Of a stretch of 64,000 nt of DNA, positions 16,458 through 27,032 are shown piece after piece (positions within the stretch are counted from its first letter, which is position 1; every line of letters starts with the position of its first letter). The DNA is from Flavihumibacter cheonanensis (GTDB lineage Bacteria; Bacteroidota; Bacteroidia; Chitinophagales; Chitinophagaceae), in assembly GCF_022352215.1 (NCBI RefSeq), contig NZ_JAKRWF010000001.1, forward strand, positions 372,001 through 436,000, in the 5' to 3' direction. Both the position numbers and the translations under genes were made by a program. The notes under the pieces are model-generated. The model saw only the letters and a list, made by a program, of their open reading frames with translations, made no database searches and was not told where the DNA came from.

Positions 16458-16789
16458 TATGCTTTCTCAGCAGCTGCTGTTTTGTTGATATTCTTGGTCC
16501 ACTCCAGGGAAATAGCAGATTTTTCAATCTTCATGTAGCTGCCAGGAGAGGTTTCCAGCATCAGGGTGCCATCTTCGTTTACTTTATTAACGGTGCCATG
16601 AATACCTGCGATGGTAACGATTTTGTCTCCTTTCTGCATATTGTCCTGGAACTGCTTGGCTTCCTTTGCTTTTTTGGCCTGGGGGCGAATCATGAACAGC
16701 CAGAAAACGAGAATCATACCTCCCAGTAAAATCAATTGGAAAGTACCACCACCGGCACCGCCGGCCTGAAGAAAAATTAAGTTGGACAT
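16457..16789 (-). CDS. yajC: Preprotein translocase subunit YajC
   Basis: 110-residue single-pass membrane protein that associates with SecDF. One membrane helix at about residues 16-35 (TFQLILLGGMILVFWLFMI), then RPQAKKAKEAKQFQDNMQKGD, IVTIAGIHGTVNKVNEDGTLML and a short acidic/basic tail, all typical of YajC. secDF is encoded 3 kb away in the same direction but not in the same operon. Its stop overlaps the coaE start by one base. Confidence 0.95.
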   Translation of the reverse strand: MSNLIFLQAGGAGGGTFQLILLGGMILVFWLFMIRPQAKKAKEAKQFQDNMQKGDKIVTIAGIHGTVNKVNEDGTLMLETSPGSYMKIEKSAISLEWTKNINKTAAAEKA

Positions 16790-16792
16790 TTT

Positions 16793-16827
16793 GAATTATG
16801 AATTATGAATTGTGAATTGTGAATTAT
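16793..16827. repeat. Heptad repeat GAATTRT, 5 units
   Basis: GAATTAT, GAATTAT, GAATTGT, GAATTGT, GAATTAT in perfect 7-bp register between yajC and the DUF1573 gene. The fifth unit contains the TAA stop of the DUF1573 gene on the minus strand. In the phase RTGAATT it resembles the GTGARAT/GTGAAAG units of the other heptad loci. Confidence 0.8.
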
Positions 16828-17291
16828 TTTGTTCCGGCTGCTGCTGCCGCTACTTCTACTTTAAATTGCAGGTGATGATCCATGCTGCCGTTTGTATTAG
16901 CCCGAACATGAATGGATTTGTTATTGGTACCTACACGTCCCTTGCTATCAAATGAACCTTTGATCACACCTTCTGCTCCTGGCAGGATAGGCTCTTTGGG
17001 AGGTTCTGCAGCCGTACAACCGCAGGCAGGAGATACCGAATAAATAACCAGGGGCTTGCTGCCACTGTTCTTAAAACGAAAAGCAACTTCTACCTGCTGA
17101 CCTTCGGTCACTTTGCCATAATCCTTGTCCTGGTCCAGCCATTCAATACTGGTAAACTGGGAACTATCAGGCAGATTGGTGGCTTCTGCAGGTGCAGTAA
17201 CCGGTGCATCCGTAGAAGTTGCTTCAGAAGCCGGGCTGTTTTGGCAGGCCACTGCTGCCAATGTGAACATGGATAAAAGGAGAAAACGCAT
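16824..17291 (-). CDS. DUF1573-domain lipoprotein
   Basis: 155 residues. The lipoprotein signal MRFLLLSMFTLAAVAC gives a lipidated Cys16. A linker rich in Ala/Thr/Pro leads to one DUF1573 Ig-like domain with its usual blocks: YGKVTEGQQVEVAFRFKN, PLVIYSVSPACGCTAAEPP, and GSFDSKGRVG with SIHVRANT. The function of DUF1573 proteins is not established. They are common Bacteroidota envelope proteins. The gene is 6 bp after nusB and 34 bp before yajC, so it is co-transcribed with them. Confidence 0.9.
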   Translation of the reverse strand: MRFLLLSMFTLAAVACQNSPASEATSTDAPVTAPAEATNLPDSSQFTSIEWLDQDKDYGKVTEGQQVEVAFRFKNSGSKPLVIYSVSPACGCTAAEPPKEPILPGAEGVIKGSFDSKGRVGTNNKSIHVRANTNGSMDHHLQFKVEVAAAAAGTK

Positions 17292-17297
17292 AGTCTG

Positions 17298-18221
17298 TTA
17301 TTTTTTGAAGCTTACTTTATGCAATTTATTATCTCTGACCAGATCTTTATGAATATTATCAAGTATTCCATTGACAAACTGTCCGCTTTGCGGGGTACTG
17401 TATTCTTTAGCCAGGTCAATATATTCGTTAATGGTCACTTTTGGCGGGATGGTTTCAAAATAGAGTAACTCACATACCCCCATTTGCATTAGGATCATAT
17501 CGAGGGTGGCAATCCGCTCGGGGTCCCAGTTTTTTAGTTTGGGTTTGATCATTTCCAGGGTGATATCCCCCTTATCAAGCACCGCATTCAACAGGCTTTT
17601 AGCGAAATCCATTTTTTCGGGACTCACCATCTGCTGGAAATTGAAGCTTCCCGGTTTGGCCAGGTATTGTTGCACGAGTTGGTGAACCATCTCGCAGTCA
17701 TCGTCCCAATTATTGAAGATTTCCTCCAGGTGAGAAGTAAATTCTTCCCTCCCGATCAGCAGGTTTGTATAAATAAATTCAAGAATTGCTTTTTCCTGCT
17801 TGTATTCCCGGCTTTCAGCATGGATATAGAGCTCGTATTCGGGGGTAGTAACCAATTCAAGATAGGTTTTACGTACCAGTTCCTTATCGAGGAAACGCTC
17901 CACTTTATCATCTTCGAGTGCTGCTTTCAGGGAAGTATCTTCCAGGATTTTCCAGAGCAACTGGTTGCCGGCGATCCTGGTATTCACTTCCAGGTCAGCT
18001 GCGCTGGGCAAATGTTTACTGGCACGATTCCGGGCATCGGTTTCGGCATAACGGGCCACTTCCGTAATAAAATGAAGGATATAGGTAAGTAACTGCCTGG
18101 TCTGATCGAATTGCTTTTGTAATAATCGAACGGGTTCACCGGGCTTAGAGGGCTGGGTAAAGGAATCCAACGCGTACAGGGTCTGCATCACTTTTACCCG
18201 AATAATTCTTCTGCTGATCAT
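17298..18221 (-). CDS. nusB: Transcription antitermination factor NusB, long Bacteroidota form
   Basis: 307 residues; the classic NusB fold (about 140 residues) is the C-terminal half, with LKNWDPERIATLDMILMQM, FETIPPKVTINEYIDLAKEYS and GQFVNGILDNI. The N-terminal half starts with the family-like SRRIIRVKVMQTLYAL and has a long helical insertion. NusB acts with NusE in rRNA antitermination. GGAGG lies 4 bp before the ATG, an unusually good Shine-Dalgarno for this group, and a consensus promoter lies upstream. First gene of its operon. Confidence 0.93.
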   Translation of the reverse strand: MISRRIIRVKVMQTLYALDSFTQPSKPGEPVRLLQKQFDQTRQLLTYILHFITEVARYAETDARNRASKHLPSAADLEVNTRIAGNQLLWKILEDTSLKAALEDDKVERFLDKELVRKTYLELVTTPEYELYIHAESREYKQEKAILEFIYTNLLIGREEFTSHLEEIFNNWDDDCEMVHQLVQQYLAKPGSFNFQQMVSPEKMDFAKSLLNAVLDKGDITLEMIKPKLKNWDPERIATLDMILMQMGVCELLYFETIPPKVTINEYIDLAKEYSTPQSGQFVNGILDNIHKDLVRDNKLHKVSFKK

Positions 18222-18246
18222 ACCTCCAAGAGCTTTGTTAAGGCCG

Positions 18247-18277
18247 CAAATCTAGGGCATTTCAGGACGCTTACCAA
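18247..18277 (-). promoter_or_regulatory. Full consensus Bacteroidota promoter of the nusB operon
   Basis: On the minus strand a TTG (18275-18277), 20 bp, then TAGATTTG (18247-18254): both the -33 and -7 elements at the expected spacing. The predicted start near 18242 gives a leader of about 20 nt. Confidence 0.75.
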
Positions 18278-18292
18278 AAGGGGGATGCTCAA

Positions 18293-18634
18293 TTAACGAG
18301 GTCTTATCGCAACAATGGAAATGATCTCCAGTCCGGTTCCCGGATTGAACGTGCTTTTTTTACCAGTTCGGCGGTATTGAACTGAAACAGGCTGGTCATC
18401 AATTTGAAAATCAGTTGGGAGATTAGGAGCTTCATACGCGATACCATTCTGCATTACCAGCACCCAGGCACTGGCGTCACAGGCAGGTCCGCAGGGGTAG
18501 CGCCAGGTTTGTACCAGGGCCGGATCAGCTGTCAGGACCGGTGCGTCTGTTTCCGACTTCTGACAGGATAACAGCGTAAGGCTGCTCAGCAGCAGCAGAA
18601 TATAGGAAGCTATTATGTTACGAGGCAGTGACAT
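18293..18634 (-). CDS. Small lipoprotein, unknown function
   Basis: 113 residues when started at the ATG at 18634. A frame open further upstream (to 18766) would add 44 residues before a clear lipoprotein signal, so the internal start is preferred. MSLPRNIIASYILLLLSSLTLLSC is the signal, with Cys24 as the lipidation site. The short mature domain has WRYPCGPACDASAWVLVMQNG and later VSVQYRRTGK; the two closely spaced cysteines may form a disulfide. No family recognised. It is transcribed away from groES. Confidence 0.65.
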   Translation of the reverse strand: MSLPRNIIASYILLLLSSLTLLSCQKSETDAPVLTADPALVQTWRYPCGPACDASAWVLVMQNGIAYEAPNLPTDFQIDDQPVSVQYRRTGKKSTFNPGTGLEIISIVAIRPR

Positions 18635-18698
18635 AACCTGAAAAATTGGCACGGATTGCAGTGCTGTCAGTTCAATGAACGGCAAACCGGTCAAAAAA

Positions 18699-18730
18699 TT
18701 GCGCCCCGGCTGCAAAAATGGCTTTATTTG
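18699..18730 (+). promoter_or_regulatory. Candidate groESL promoter
   Basis: TTG (18699-18701), 21 bp, then TTTATTTG (18723-18730), one mismatch to TAnnTTTG. This predicts a leader of about 95 nt. I find no CIRCE inverted repeat (TTAGCACTC/GAGTGCTAA type) between here and groES. Confidence 0.35.
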
Positions 18731-18828
18731 AGCCGGTTGGGCAAGTTGGCATGTAATTCGTTCCACATTGCCTGCCTATGGGGCGATTGCTCCAAAATCA
18801 ATAACTCACTTAATAAAAACCAAGTAAT

Positions 18829-20783
<1,955 letters not shown>

Positions 20784-20805
20784 TATCCACCCGATATATA
20801 GAACT

Positions 20806-20836
20806 AAAAACTGCCTCCATCTGGGGGCAGTTTTTG
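20806..20836 (+). terminator. Intrinsic terminator of groESL
   Basis: AAAAACTGCCTCC (20806-20818) pairs with GGGGGCAGTTTTT (20823-20835) with one mismatch and a short loop; the right arm ends in the T-run. Confidence 0.9.
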
Positions 20837-21156
20837 TTTTATCAACAGGCTTGTGGAAAAGTTTTTACTCGTATAAATACGATCGTAAAATTACTAATAT
20901 GATTAATCTTTATCTGTTTTTGGTGTAAATAAGTAAAGGATGACGGTAAATATTGCAGAATTCTGAAATGCCTATGTAGATTGATGTTGTATCAATTAAA
21001 TGTTGAAAAATATTTTATTTCTACCATTAGAAAATCTGATAATTAGGCCTATTTTTGAGTCATCCTTATCAGAGTTAAGCCGAGTAACTCCATTATCCGT
21101 ATTGAAGCGCCTTGCTCAGATGATTAGTGCCTCAACCACAAAACCTTTTACGGATA
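20837..21156. other. AT-rich intergenic region upstream of the esterase gene
   Basis: About 320 bp with no supported gene. Visible elements are a small hairpin ATTGAT/ATCAAT at 20980-20996, a possible -7 box TATTTTTG at 21050-21057, and the left arm of an 11-bp inverted repeat at 21091-21101. Base composition is strikingly AT-rich compared with the genes to the left, and this continues into the next gene. Confidence 0.6.
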
Positions 21157-21159
21157 ATG
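21091..21159 (+). promoter_or_regulatory. 11-bp inverted repeat that can pair over the esterase start codon
   Basis: CATTATCCGTA (21091-21101) and TACGGATAATG (21149-21159) are perfect reverse complements with 47 bp between them. The right arm ends exactly with the ATG (21157-21159) of the esterase gene. In the mRNA this would form a stem enclosing the translation start. Confidence 0.55.
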
Positions 21160-23367
21160 AAACAGACGAATCAAAAGATTTGGCGTATCAGTTCTGTGCT
21201 AACCTTGATCCTATGCCTTTTTGTTAGCAGTTCGAAAGCGCAAGCACCTTTACCGACCTTTTCACAAGGAACATTAACTGCATTTCCGGTCAATAATCAG
21301 TTATATCCTCGGGTTGTACCAGCCAATCCTGCATTAAATGGAACTGCCACGGTCAATTTTATTGGGACTATAAATCAAGGTGTTAATTATTCACAAGTTA
21401 GAGTTAAAGTATTACGAGATGATGATGGAAATGGTCCTGGCGGATACATCCTAAAGCTAACTCTTACTCAAAATATTTCTACAACAAGTTCTCCGGCAAA
21501 CTTTTCACTATCTCATCAATTGCCTGCAGAATTATTTGATTATCGATACGAATTGTACGGCTTTAATGGATCAGAAATTTTATTGGCTAGTGCAGATAAA
21601 GTAGTTGCAGGTGATGCATATATAATCAATGGGCAATCAAATGCGGAGGCATCACCATGGTGTGCTGAAAATATAAATTTACAACCAAACTTAGAGCCTA
21701 ATAGAAATTTTGTACGAGTGTATGGGTATCCAACAAGTGGAACACATTCTTCAATGGCAAAAGCTTGGTATGTTGGTAATGGCGTTGGTGGAAATAATAC
21801 TGCGGGATTCACGGGGTCTTGGGGAATGAGGCTTGGGACAAGGATTGCTACACTTAAGGGAATTCCAGTTTGTATTTTTAATGGTGCGTATGGAGCTTTT
21901 AGTCCATATTTCAACAAAGTAACACCTATTGGGCAATTTGATACTTATTCTGCTAATGATAATAATTATTGGAGATTAATGAGGAGGACTGAAGAAGCTG
22001 GGTTAAAAAACCATATTCGTGCAATTTTATGGTGGCAAGGGGAGACTGATATGGGATTACCAACTAACGCAATTATTACTTCTAAAGCTAATTATAAGCT
22101 GTTCTTAAATTCAATGTATTCTAATTGGTTATCAGATTATCCCGGATTGTCAAGAATTTATGTGTTTCAAGTTAGACTAGGGTGTTATAATGTAACTGGT
22201 GATAATACTCCAACAGATGGGGGTTTTTTTGATGATTATTATGGCCTAGATATAATGCAGGCACAAAAAGAATTTGCAGATGAAAATAGTAATGTTGAAT
22301 TAATTTCTACCAATGGTGTAGATCAGACAAGTACAGGACTTCCTGATTGTCATTATTGTTACGTTGATGGATATTCCAAGATAGCGGATCGTGTATATAG
22401 AATTATGGCACAACAATTATATGGGGAGCCAATTTCAGCAAATACTAGGTCTTTTGGTCCTATTGCTGCAGATTTTACTGCTATTAATGTTGGGGGAATT
22501 AAAACACAAATTGCAATCAGATTAGAAAGACCTACAGATACGTATGCTTTGGATGAACTACCACCAAATGGTGTAGTAAGAAATGATTTTAGGCTTGAAG
22601 GTTTAGGTGCTTATACAATATCTTCTGTTTCAATTTCAGGCGATCTTCTTCTTATTAATTTTAATAGAAACGCAGGCAATCCTGATCCAACAGGTATTTC
22701 ATATTTTGGTCATTCAGGCCTAAGTGAGGGTACAGTAATTAATGGCACACTTGCCCAACCTGGCGGAGGTTCATTATATAACTTTCTAAATTATCCGATC
22801 ACCTTTGGTTCACTTCCCGTCGACCCACTTTCCCTTACTGTCTCCCGTGCGGGAGGTGCCCATCAGTTACGCTGGAAGGCGGAGTCCAATGAGCGGTTTG
22901 ATCAGTTTGTTGTGGAGAGAGGAGAAACCAGGAATTCGTTCAAGCCGATTTATGAAGTATATGGAACCGGTCAATCCGGAACCATTCAGTATGATTTCAC
23001 CGATAACAAACCAAATGCGACTGTAAGCCATTACCGGATTCGTGCAATTCAGCAGGATGGGAAAGAGTTGTTCAGCCAGGTGGTTACAGTAAATAATCGT
23101 CTTAACAATGTGAAAGAGTTCAGGGTGTATCCGAACCCGGTAGCTGGTTCTGCTAATGCAACGATCAATATGAACGAAGCCGCGTTGGCTACTATCAATC
23201 TGCATGATGCATCAGGGCGGTTGTTATCTTCCCGTAAACTGCAATTGCAGAAAGGAAATAACCAGTTCTCTCTTGGTGAATTGCTGGATTATAATCCGGG
23301 TACCTATATCGTTCGGGTGGTGACTGCAACTGAAACACAGCAGATCCGCGTGGTGAAGGCAAAATAA
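21157..23367 (+). CDS. T9SS-secreted SGNH carbohydrate esterase (sialate O-acetylesterase-like)
   Basis: 736 residues from the ATG at 21157. That start is chosen because the signal peptide (ISSVLTLILCLFVSSSKAQA) follows directly; an upstream ATG at 21127 adds only 10 residues. A beta domain at about 40-140 precedes an SGNH esterase domain of the SASA type: YIINGQSNAEA (nucleophile Ser near residue 158), WWQGETDMG near 291, and a DCHYCYVDGYSKI block near 397 with the catalytic Asp/His. A Fn3-like region follows, then a T9SS sorting domain from about 656 (EFRVYPNPV...GTYIVRVV). The likely role is removing acetyl groups from polysaccharide outside the cell. The DNA up to about 22800 is far more AT-rich than the tail, suggesting a chimera. 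Confidence 0.85.
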   Translation: MKQTNQKIWRISSVLTLILCLFVSSSKAQAPLPTFSQGTLTAFPVNNQLYPRVVPANPALNGTATVNFIGTINQGVNYSQVRVKVLRDDDGNGPGGYILKLTLTQNISTTSSPANFSLSHQLPAELFDYRYELYGFNGSEILLASADKVVAGDAYIINGQSNAEASPWCAENINLQPNLEPNRNFVRVYGYPTSGTHSSMAKAWYVGNGVGGNNTAGFTGSWGMRLGTRIATLKGIPVCIFNGAYGAFSPYFNKVTPIGQFDTYSANDNNYWRLMRRTEEAGLKNHIRAILWWQGETDMGLPTNAIITSKANYKLFLNSMYSNWLSDYPGLSRIYVFQVRLGCYNVTGDNTPTDGGFFDDYYGLDIMQAQKEFADENSNVELISTNGVDQTSTGLPDCHYCYVDGYSKIADRVYRIMAQQLYGEPISANTRSFGPIAADFTAINVGGIKTQIAIRLERPTDTYALDELPPNGVVRNDFRLEGLGAYTISSVSISGDLLLINFNRNAGNPDPTGISYFGHSGLSEGTVINGTLAQPGGGSLYNFLNYPITFGSLPVDPLSLTVSRAGGAHQLRWKAESNERFDQFVVERGETRNSFKPIYEVYGTGQSGTIQYDFTDNKPNATVSHYRIRAIQQDGKELFSQVVTVNNRLNNVKEFRVYPNPVAGSANATINMNEAALATINLHDASGRLLSSRKLQLQKGNNQFSLGELLDYNPGTYIVRVVTATETQQIRVVKAK

Positions 23368-23391
23368 GAAAGGGTTAGTTCGTACATAAAC

Positions 23392-23430
23392 AAAAGAGGC
23401 TGTCGCAGTAATTGCAACAGCCTCTTTTTA
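23392..23430. terminator. Bidirectional terminator between two convergent secreted-protein genes
   Basis: AAAAGAGGCTGT (23392-23403) and ACAGCCTCTTTT (23417-23428) are perfect 12-bp arms with T-runs on the + strand and A-runs on the left, so the hairpin can stop transcription from either side. Confidence 0.85.
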
Positions 23431-23447
23431 TTTGCCAGTACGTCTTC

Positions 23448-26400
23448 TTATTGTTTCTGGAATTTCCGCGTTTCGGGAGCCATTCCATCAAACTGTACCC
23501 GAATCACATAAGTGCCAGCCGGGAAGTTTGAGATATTGTAGGTCTTGTTGAAATGGGTACCCTGTTTGTTGATTTCATCGCGCTGTACCAATACACCGCT
23601 GATGCTGTAGAACTGTACGGTACCTCTGCCGGACGAGTTATCATCTAGGCGCAGGTTCAACACTCCATTGCTTGCAACCGGGTTCGGATACAATTTCATG
23701 GAAAGGGTTTCTTTTCCTGAAGTACCACGAACGATTACATTCACTTCTTTTCTAACAGTAATATTTCCATTATCACGAATCAGGATTTCGAAAGTGTAGA
23801 TGCCTGATACTAGTCCGCTTAGGCTTAATACAGAAGTATTCTGATTGCGCATAGCAGCATTGCTCGGACCATTTACCAGTTTCCACTGGAAGAGGCGGAT
23901 CTGACCATCCGGATCATAGGATTCACTGGCATTCAGGGTAGCAGTATCTGCGGGCAGCACTACTTCTACACTATCACTGGTAACAATAACCGGGGCTCTG
24001 TTAGGAAGTACGCGTACAGATACGGTAGCAGTGCCCTTCAGTCCGGCATTGTCAGTCACTTCCAGTTGGAACTGGTAAGTACCAGCAACGAGGTTACCAA
24101 CAACAGTTTTACTTCCTGTAGGAGTGAGGATGGAGGCAGTTGCAGGACCGCTTTGCTGCGACCAGCGATAGGAACGAATGGTACCATCAGAATCAGTTGA
24201 CCCGGAGCCATCCAGTTCAATACGATTGGTTGGCAATGAAATGGTTTTGTTGGCTGCTTTTGCTACTGGCGCAACTGGAGGAGGTAATACTTCCAGCGTC
24301 ATGGTGCTGGTAGCTTTCAATCCATCGTTATCGGTAACTTCCAACTGGAAGCTGTAGGTACCGGTAGCCAGGTTACTAACCGTGGTACTGGCGGATCTGG
24401 CAGAACTGAAAGTGGCTGTGTTAGGACCATTCATTTGTCTCCAGCTATAGGATACAATTGTTCCATCCGGATCATAGGAAGAAGAACCATCCAGGGAAGT
24501 TGATTTTGTATTAACTGTTTTCTTGCCGCCGGCATTGGAAACAGGAGCTCTTTTCACTGCTGCCACAGGTGCAGGGTTAACTGTTACGGTAACATCATCT
24601 GCATCACGCGCACCATCATTATCGGTTACGGTTAAACGAAATACATAGGTTCCTTCAATCAGGTTGGAAACTCCTGTGCTGGCTGCTGTTGTAGTTGCAA
24701 TGGTAGCTGTATTGGGGCCACTCACCTGGCTCCATCTATAAGAAGTAATAGTGCCATCGGTATCAGCACCTGAGCCGGAGAGTGATGTTGAATTAGTTGG
24801 TAGTGTGATAGAGCGGTTGCTTCCTGCATTGGCAGTTGGAGCTGCATTGGGAACGGGAGCAGGATTCACTACTACAGTTGTTTCATCAGCATCTGTTGCA
24901 CCGGCATTATCTGTTACAGTCAATCTGAACACATAGGTGCCTGCTACTAAAGAAGAAACAGTAGTACTTGCAGCTGTAACCGGATTGATCAATGCGGTGC
25001 TGGGACCACTTACCTGTGTCCAGCGATAGGATGCAATTGTTCCATCACTATCAGTACCTGAACCGGCGAGTGTAGTATTATTTGTTGGAAGTGTAATGGT
25101 GCGGTTGCTGCCTGCATTGGCCACTGGTGCTTCATTGGCGGGGGCAGCAGTGTTCACAGTAACGGTCATATCATCAGTTGCTGTAGCTCCATCATTATCG
25201 GTGGCAGTCAGGCGAAACGTATATACACCTGCTACCAGTCCGGATACAGAAGTGCTTGCATTTCCTGCATTTGCTATAGTTGCAGTAGAAGGACCGTTTA
25301 CCTGTCTCCAGTTATAGGATGCGATGGTGCCATCTGCGTCTGTTGCGGAACCAGAGAGGTTGGCGCTGGAAGTTGGAAGGGTAATAGTAACATTTCTTCC
25401 TGCATTAACAGTAGGCGCCTGGTTGGGTGCCGGATTTACGGTAACATTCATATCATCTGAATGTGTTGCGCCATCATTATCGGTGACGGTTAGCCGAAAC
25501 GTATAGGTACCCTGGATTAAACCGGTAACTGATGTTCCTGCTGTAGTAGCACTTACAATATTTGCAGTATTCGGGCCGTTTATTTGTCGCCACCGAAAAC
25601 CCGTAACCGTTCCATCCGAATCTGTACCTGAACCCGAGAGGGTAGTGGAACTGGTGGGTAAAGTAATATTTCTGTTGGAACCTGCATTGGCAACCGGAGC
25701 TATATTATCAACAGGAGCCGGATTTACGGTAACTGAAACAGTTGCCGCAGAGGTACCCCCTGCATTATCCATAACAGTAAGGCGAAAGCTATAAGTGCCC
25801 TGCACCAGATTAGAAAAAGTAGCAGAGGCAGATGTTCCATTGGTAATAGTTGCTGTATTAGGGCCGGAAACCTGTGACCAGCGAAAGGAGCTGATACTTC
25901 CATCAGCATCTGCAGCAGTTCCGGTAATAGTAATTGAGTTGGTAGGTAAAGTTATGGTTCGATTGGTTCCTAAATTTACAGTGGGTAATTGATTTGCGGG
26001 AGGGGGAGCAGTAGTGCCATCGAGGAGGAAGTCTTCCAACTTGGCGTTTTGATTGCCAAAACGAACTTCATCCATATACATTTCAACATAGTTTACATTT
26101 GGAACAGGGTTGTGGTTGTTTCCAAACGCCCATTTGTAGAGTCCCATCTGCATGTAAGGTTCTTTACTGTGGCGGCCATCATCTTTCCAGTTAGGACCGA
26201 TGTATTCTGCAACCAGTTTGCCATTTTTGTAAAGACGAACAAATCCAGAAGAAGAAGAAGTGAAATCGCGGTTCATCACCCAGTCTTCCCATTGGTCTTT
26301 AACAACCGGACCAACATCTGTTTTAGTAATAGTTGCTGCACCGGAAGAAGAAAGCTTAGTAATGATGAATACATATCGTCCAGCTTCCATTCCCAGATAG

Positions 26401-26894
26401 GTTGGCGTAGGCCAGTCATCCTCAACAGGTTTTGTATTGAAAAGGATGGATGTAATGGTGTTGTAATCGTTGTTGCTTGAAGGAATTAGAGTGGAAGCAG
26501 CCATCCAGCGAAGCCCAAGTGGTTGACGATAATACGCAGTTTGGTCCCCGACGGTGCCAAGCGGTGAACCAGCAGGGAGAAAGTTCCAGGCCAATTCGGC
26601 TTTCATATAATTCCAACCGTCATTGGTTGAATTACTTAATGTGTGTTTGTAACTGAAACCGCCTTTCCGGGCATAGGCGCTTGAGCGGGAGATTGAACTG
26701 TTGGTGGAGCTTCCTTGTCTGCTAGTCCAGCCCGCGGAAACATTTCCATTTGTTCCCACCATAACTGGTTTGTTCGAAGCTTCACAATCATCGTAAAAGA
26801 TGATGCCGGTTTGTGCTTTGGACGCGATGCTGAAAAGTAGCATATACGCGAACGCACACGTTTTCACTACATGAGTGCGGGTACTGGATTTCAT
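23448..26894 (-). CDS. T9SS-secreted polysaccharide-lyase-like protein with eight PKD-type repeats
   Basis: 1148 residues. A signal peptide (ending IASKAQ) is followed by a jelly-roll domain of about 270 residues resembling the heparin-lyase-I-like polysaccharide lyase family: FYDDCEASN, WKDDGRHSKEPYMQMGLYKW, MYMDEVRFGN. Then come eight tandem Ig/PKD-type domains of about 95 residues, each with the pattern APVANAG...SITLPT...GSGSDSDGTI.SYRW.QVSGP.TA...GTY.F.LTVTDNDG. The protein ends in a T9SS sorting domain (MKLYPNPVASNG...GTYVIRVQ). Lyase specificity is not predictable here. The first five repeats are the most alike; the last three diverge. The gene is convergent with the esterase and divergent from the EPS locus. 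Confidence 0.85.
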   Translation of the reverse strand: MKSSTRTHVVKTCAFAYMLLFSIASKAQTGIIFYDDCEASNKPVMVGTNGNVSAGWTSRQGSSTNSSISRSSAYARKGGFSYKHTLSNSTNDGWNYMKAELAWNFLPAGSPLGTVGDQTAYYRQPLGLRWMAASTLIPSSNNDYNTITSILFNTKPVEDDWPTPTYLGMEAGRYVFIITKLSSSGAATITKTDVGPVVKDQWEDWVMNRDFTSSSSGFVRLYKNGKLVAEYIGPNWKDDGRHSKEPYMQMGLYKWAFGNNHNPVPNVNYVEMYMDEVRFGNQNAKLEDFLLDGTTAPPPANQLPTVNLGTNRTITLPTNSITITGTAADADGSISSFRWSQVSGPNTATITNGTSASATFSNLVQGTYSFRLTVMDNAGGTSAATVSVTVNPAPVDNIAPVANAGSNRNITLPTSSTTLSGSGTDSDGTVTGFRWRQINGPNTANIVSATTAGTSVTGLIQGTYTFRLTVTDNDGATHSDDMNVTVNPAPNQAPTVNAGRNVTITLPTSSANLSGSATDADGTIASYNWRQVNGPSTATIANAGNASTSVSGLVAGVYTFRLTATDNDGATATDDMTVTVNTAAPANEAPVANAGSNRTITLPTNNTTLAGSGTDSDGTIASYRWTQVSGPSTALINPVTAASTTVSSLVAGTYVFRLTVTDNAGATDADETTVVVNPAPVPNAAPTANAGSNRSITLPTNSTSLSGSGADTDGTITSYRWSQVSGPNTATIATTTAASTGVSNLIEGTYVFRLTVTDNDGARDADDVTVTVNPAPVAAVKRAPVSNAGGKKTVNTKSTSLDGSSSYDPDGTIVSYSWRQMNGPNTATFSSARSASTTVSNLATGTYSFQLEVTDNDGLKATSTMTLEVLPPPVAPVAKAANKTISLPTNRIELDGSGSTDSDGTIRSYRWSQQSGPATASILTPTGSKTVVGNLVAGTYQFQLEVTDNAGLKGTATVSVRVLPNRAPVIVTSDSVEVVLPADTATLNASESYDPDGQIRLFQWKLVNGPSNAAMRNQNTSVLSLSGLVSGIYTFEILIRDNGNITVRKEVNVIVRGTSGKETLSMKLYPNPVASNGVLNLRLDDNSSGRGTVQFYSISGVLVQRDEINKQGTHFNKTYNISNFPAGTYVIRVQFDGMAPETRKFQKQ

Positions 26895-26902
26895 GATATT
26901 GG

Positions 26903-26920
26903 ATTTTCAGAACTGAAAAT
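26903..26920. promoter_or_regulatory. 18-bp palindrome just upstream of the lyase-like gene
   Basis: ATTTTCAG, AA, CTGAAAAT: perfect 8-bp arms, beginning 9 bp before the start codon of the minus-strand gene. It could be an operator or a leader hairpin over the ribosome-binding region. Confidence 0.5.
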
Positions 26921-26965
26921 AATTTTACCAAAATCTGTGCCAAGAATCTGTGGTAAAAAAAATTC

Positions 26966-27032
26966 ACAGTTGCAACGATAAAACGATGAAGACTTTCCTC
27001 AAATTGTTCGAAATACACTGAAACAGTTGCAA
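26966..27032. promoter_or_regulatory. Direct repeat of ACAGTTGCAA
   Basis: Two exact 10-bp copies at 26966-26975 and 27023-27032, start to start 57 bp, each containing the palindromic core TTGCAA. They may be protein-binding sites in the control region shared by the lyase-like gene and the EPS locus. Confidence 0.35.

Noticed and set aside
18635-18766. N-terminal extension of the small lipoprotein
   Set aside because: The extra 44 residues would precede a complete lipoprotein signal sequence, which must be at the N-terminus to work.
23968-26020. Periodic DNA similarity resembling a repeat array or CRISPR
   Set aside because: The period of about 285 bp corresponds to protein domains in one intact reading frame; no short repeats with unique spacers exist.
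25989-26480. 163-codon open frame antisense to the polysaccharide-lyase-like gene
   Set aside because: It lies fully inside a well-supported gene and its translation shows no recognisable domain or signal.
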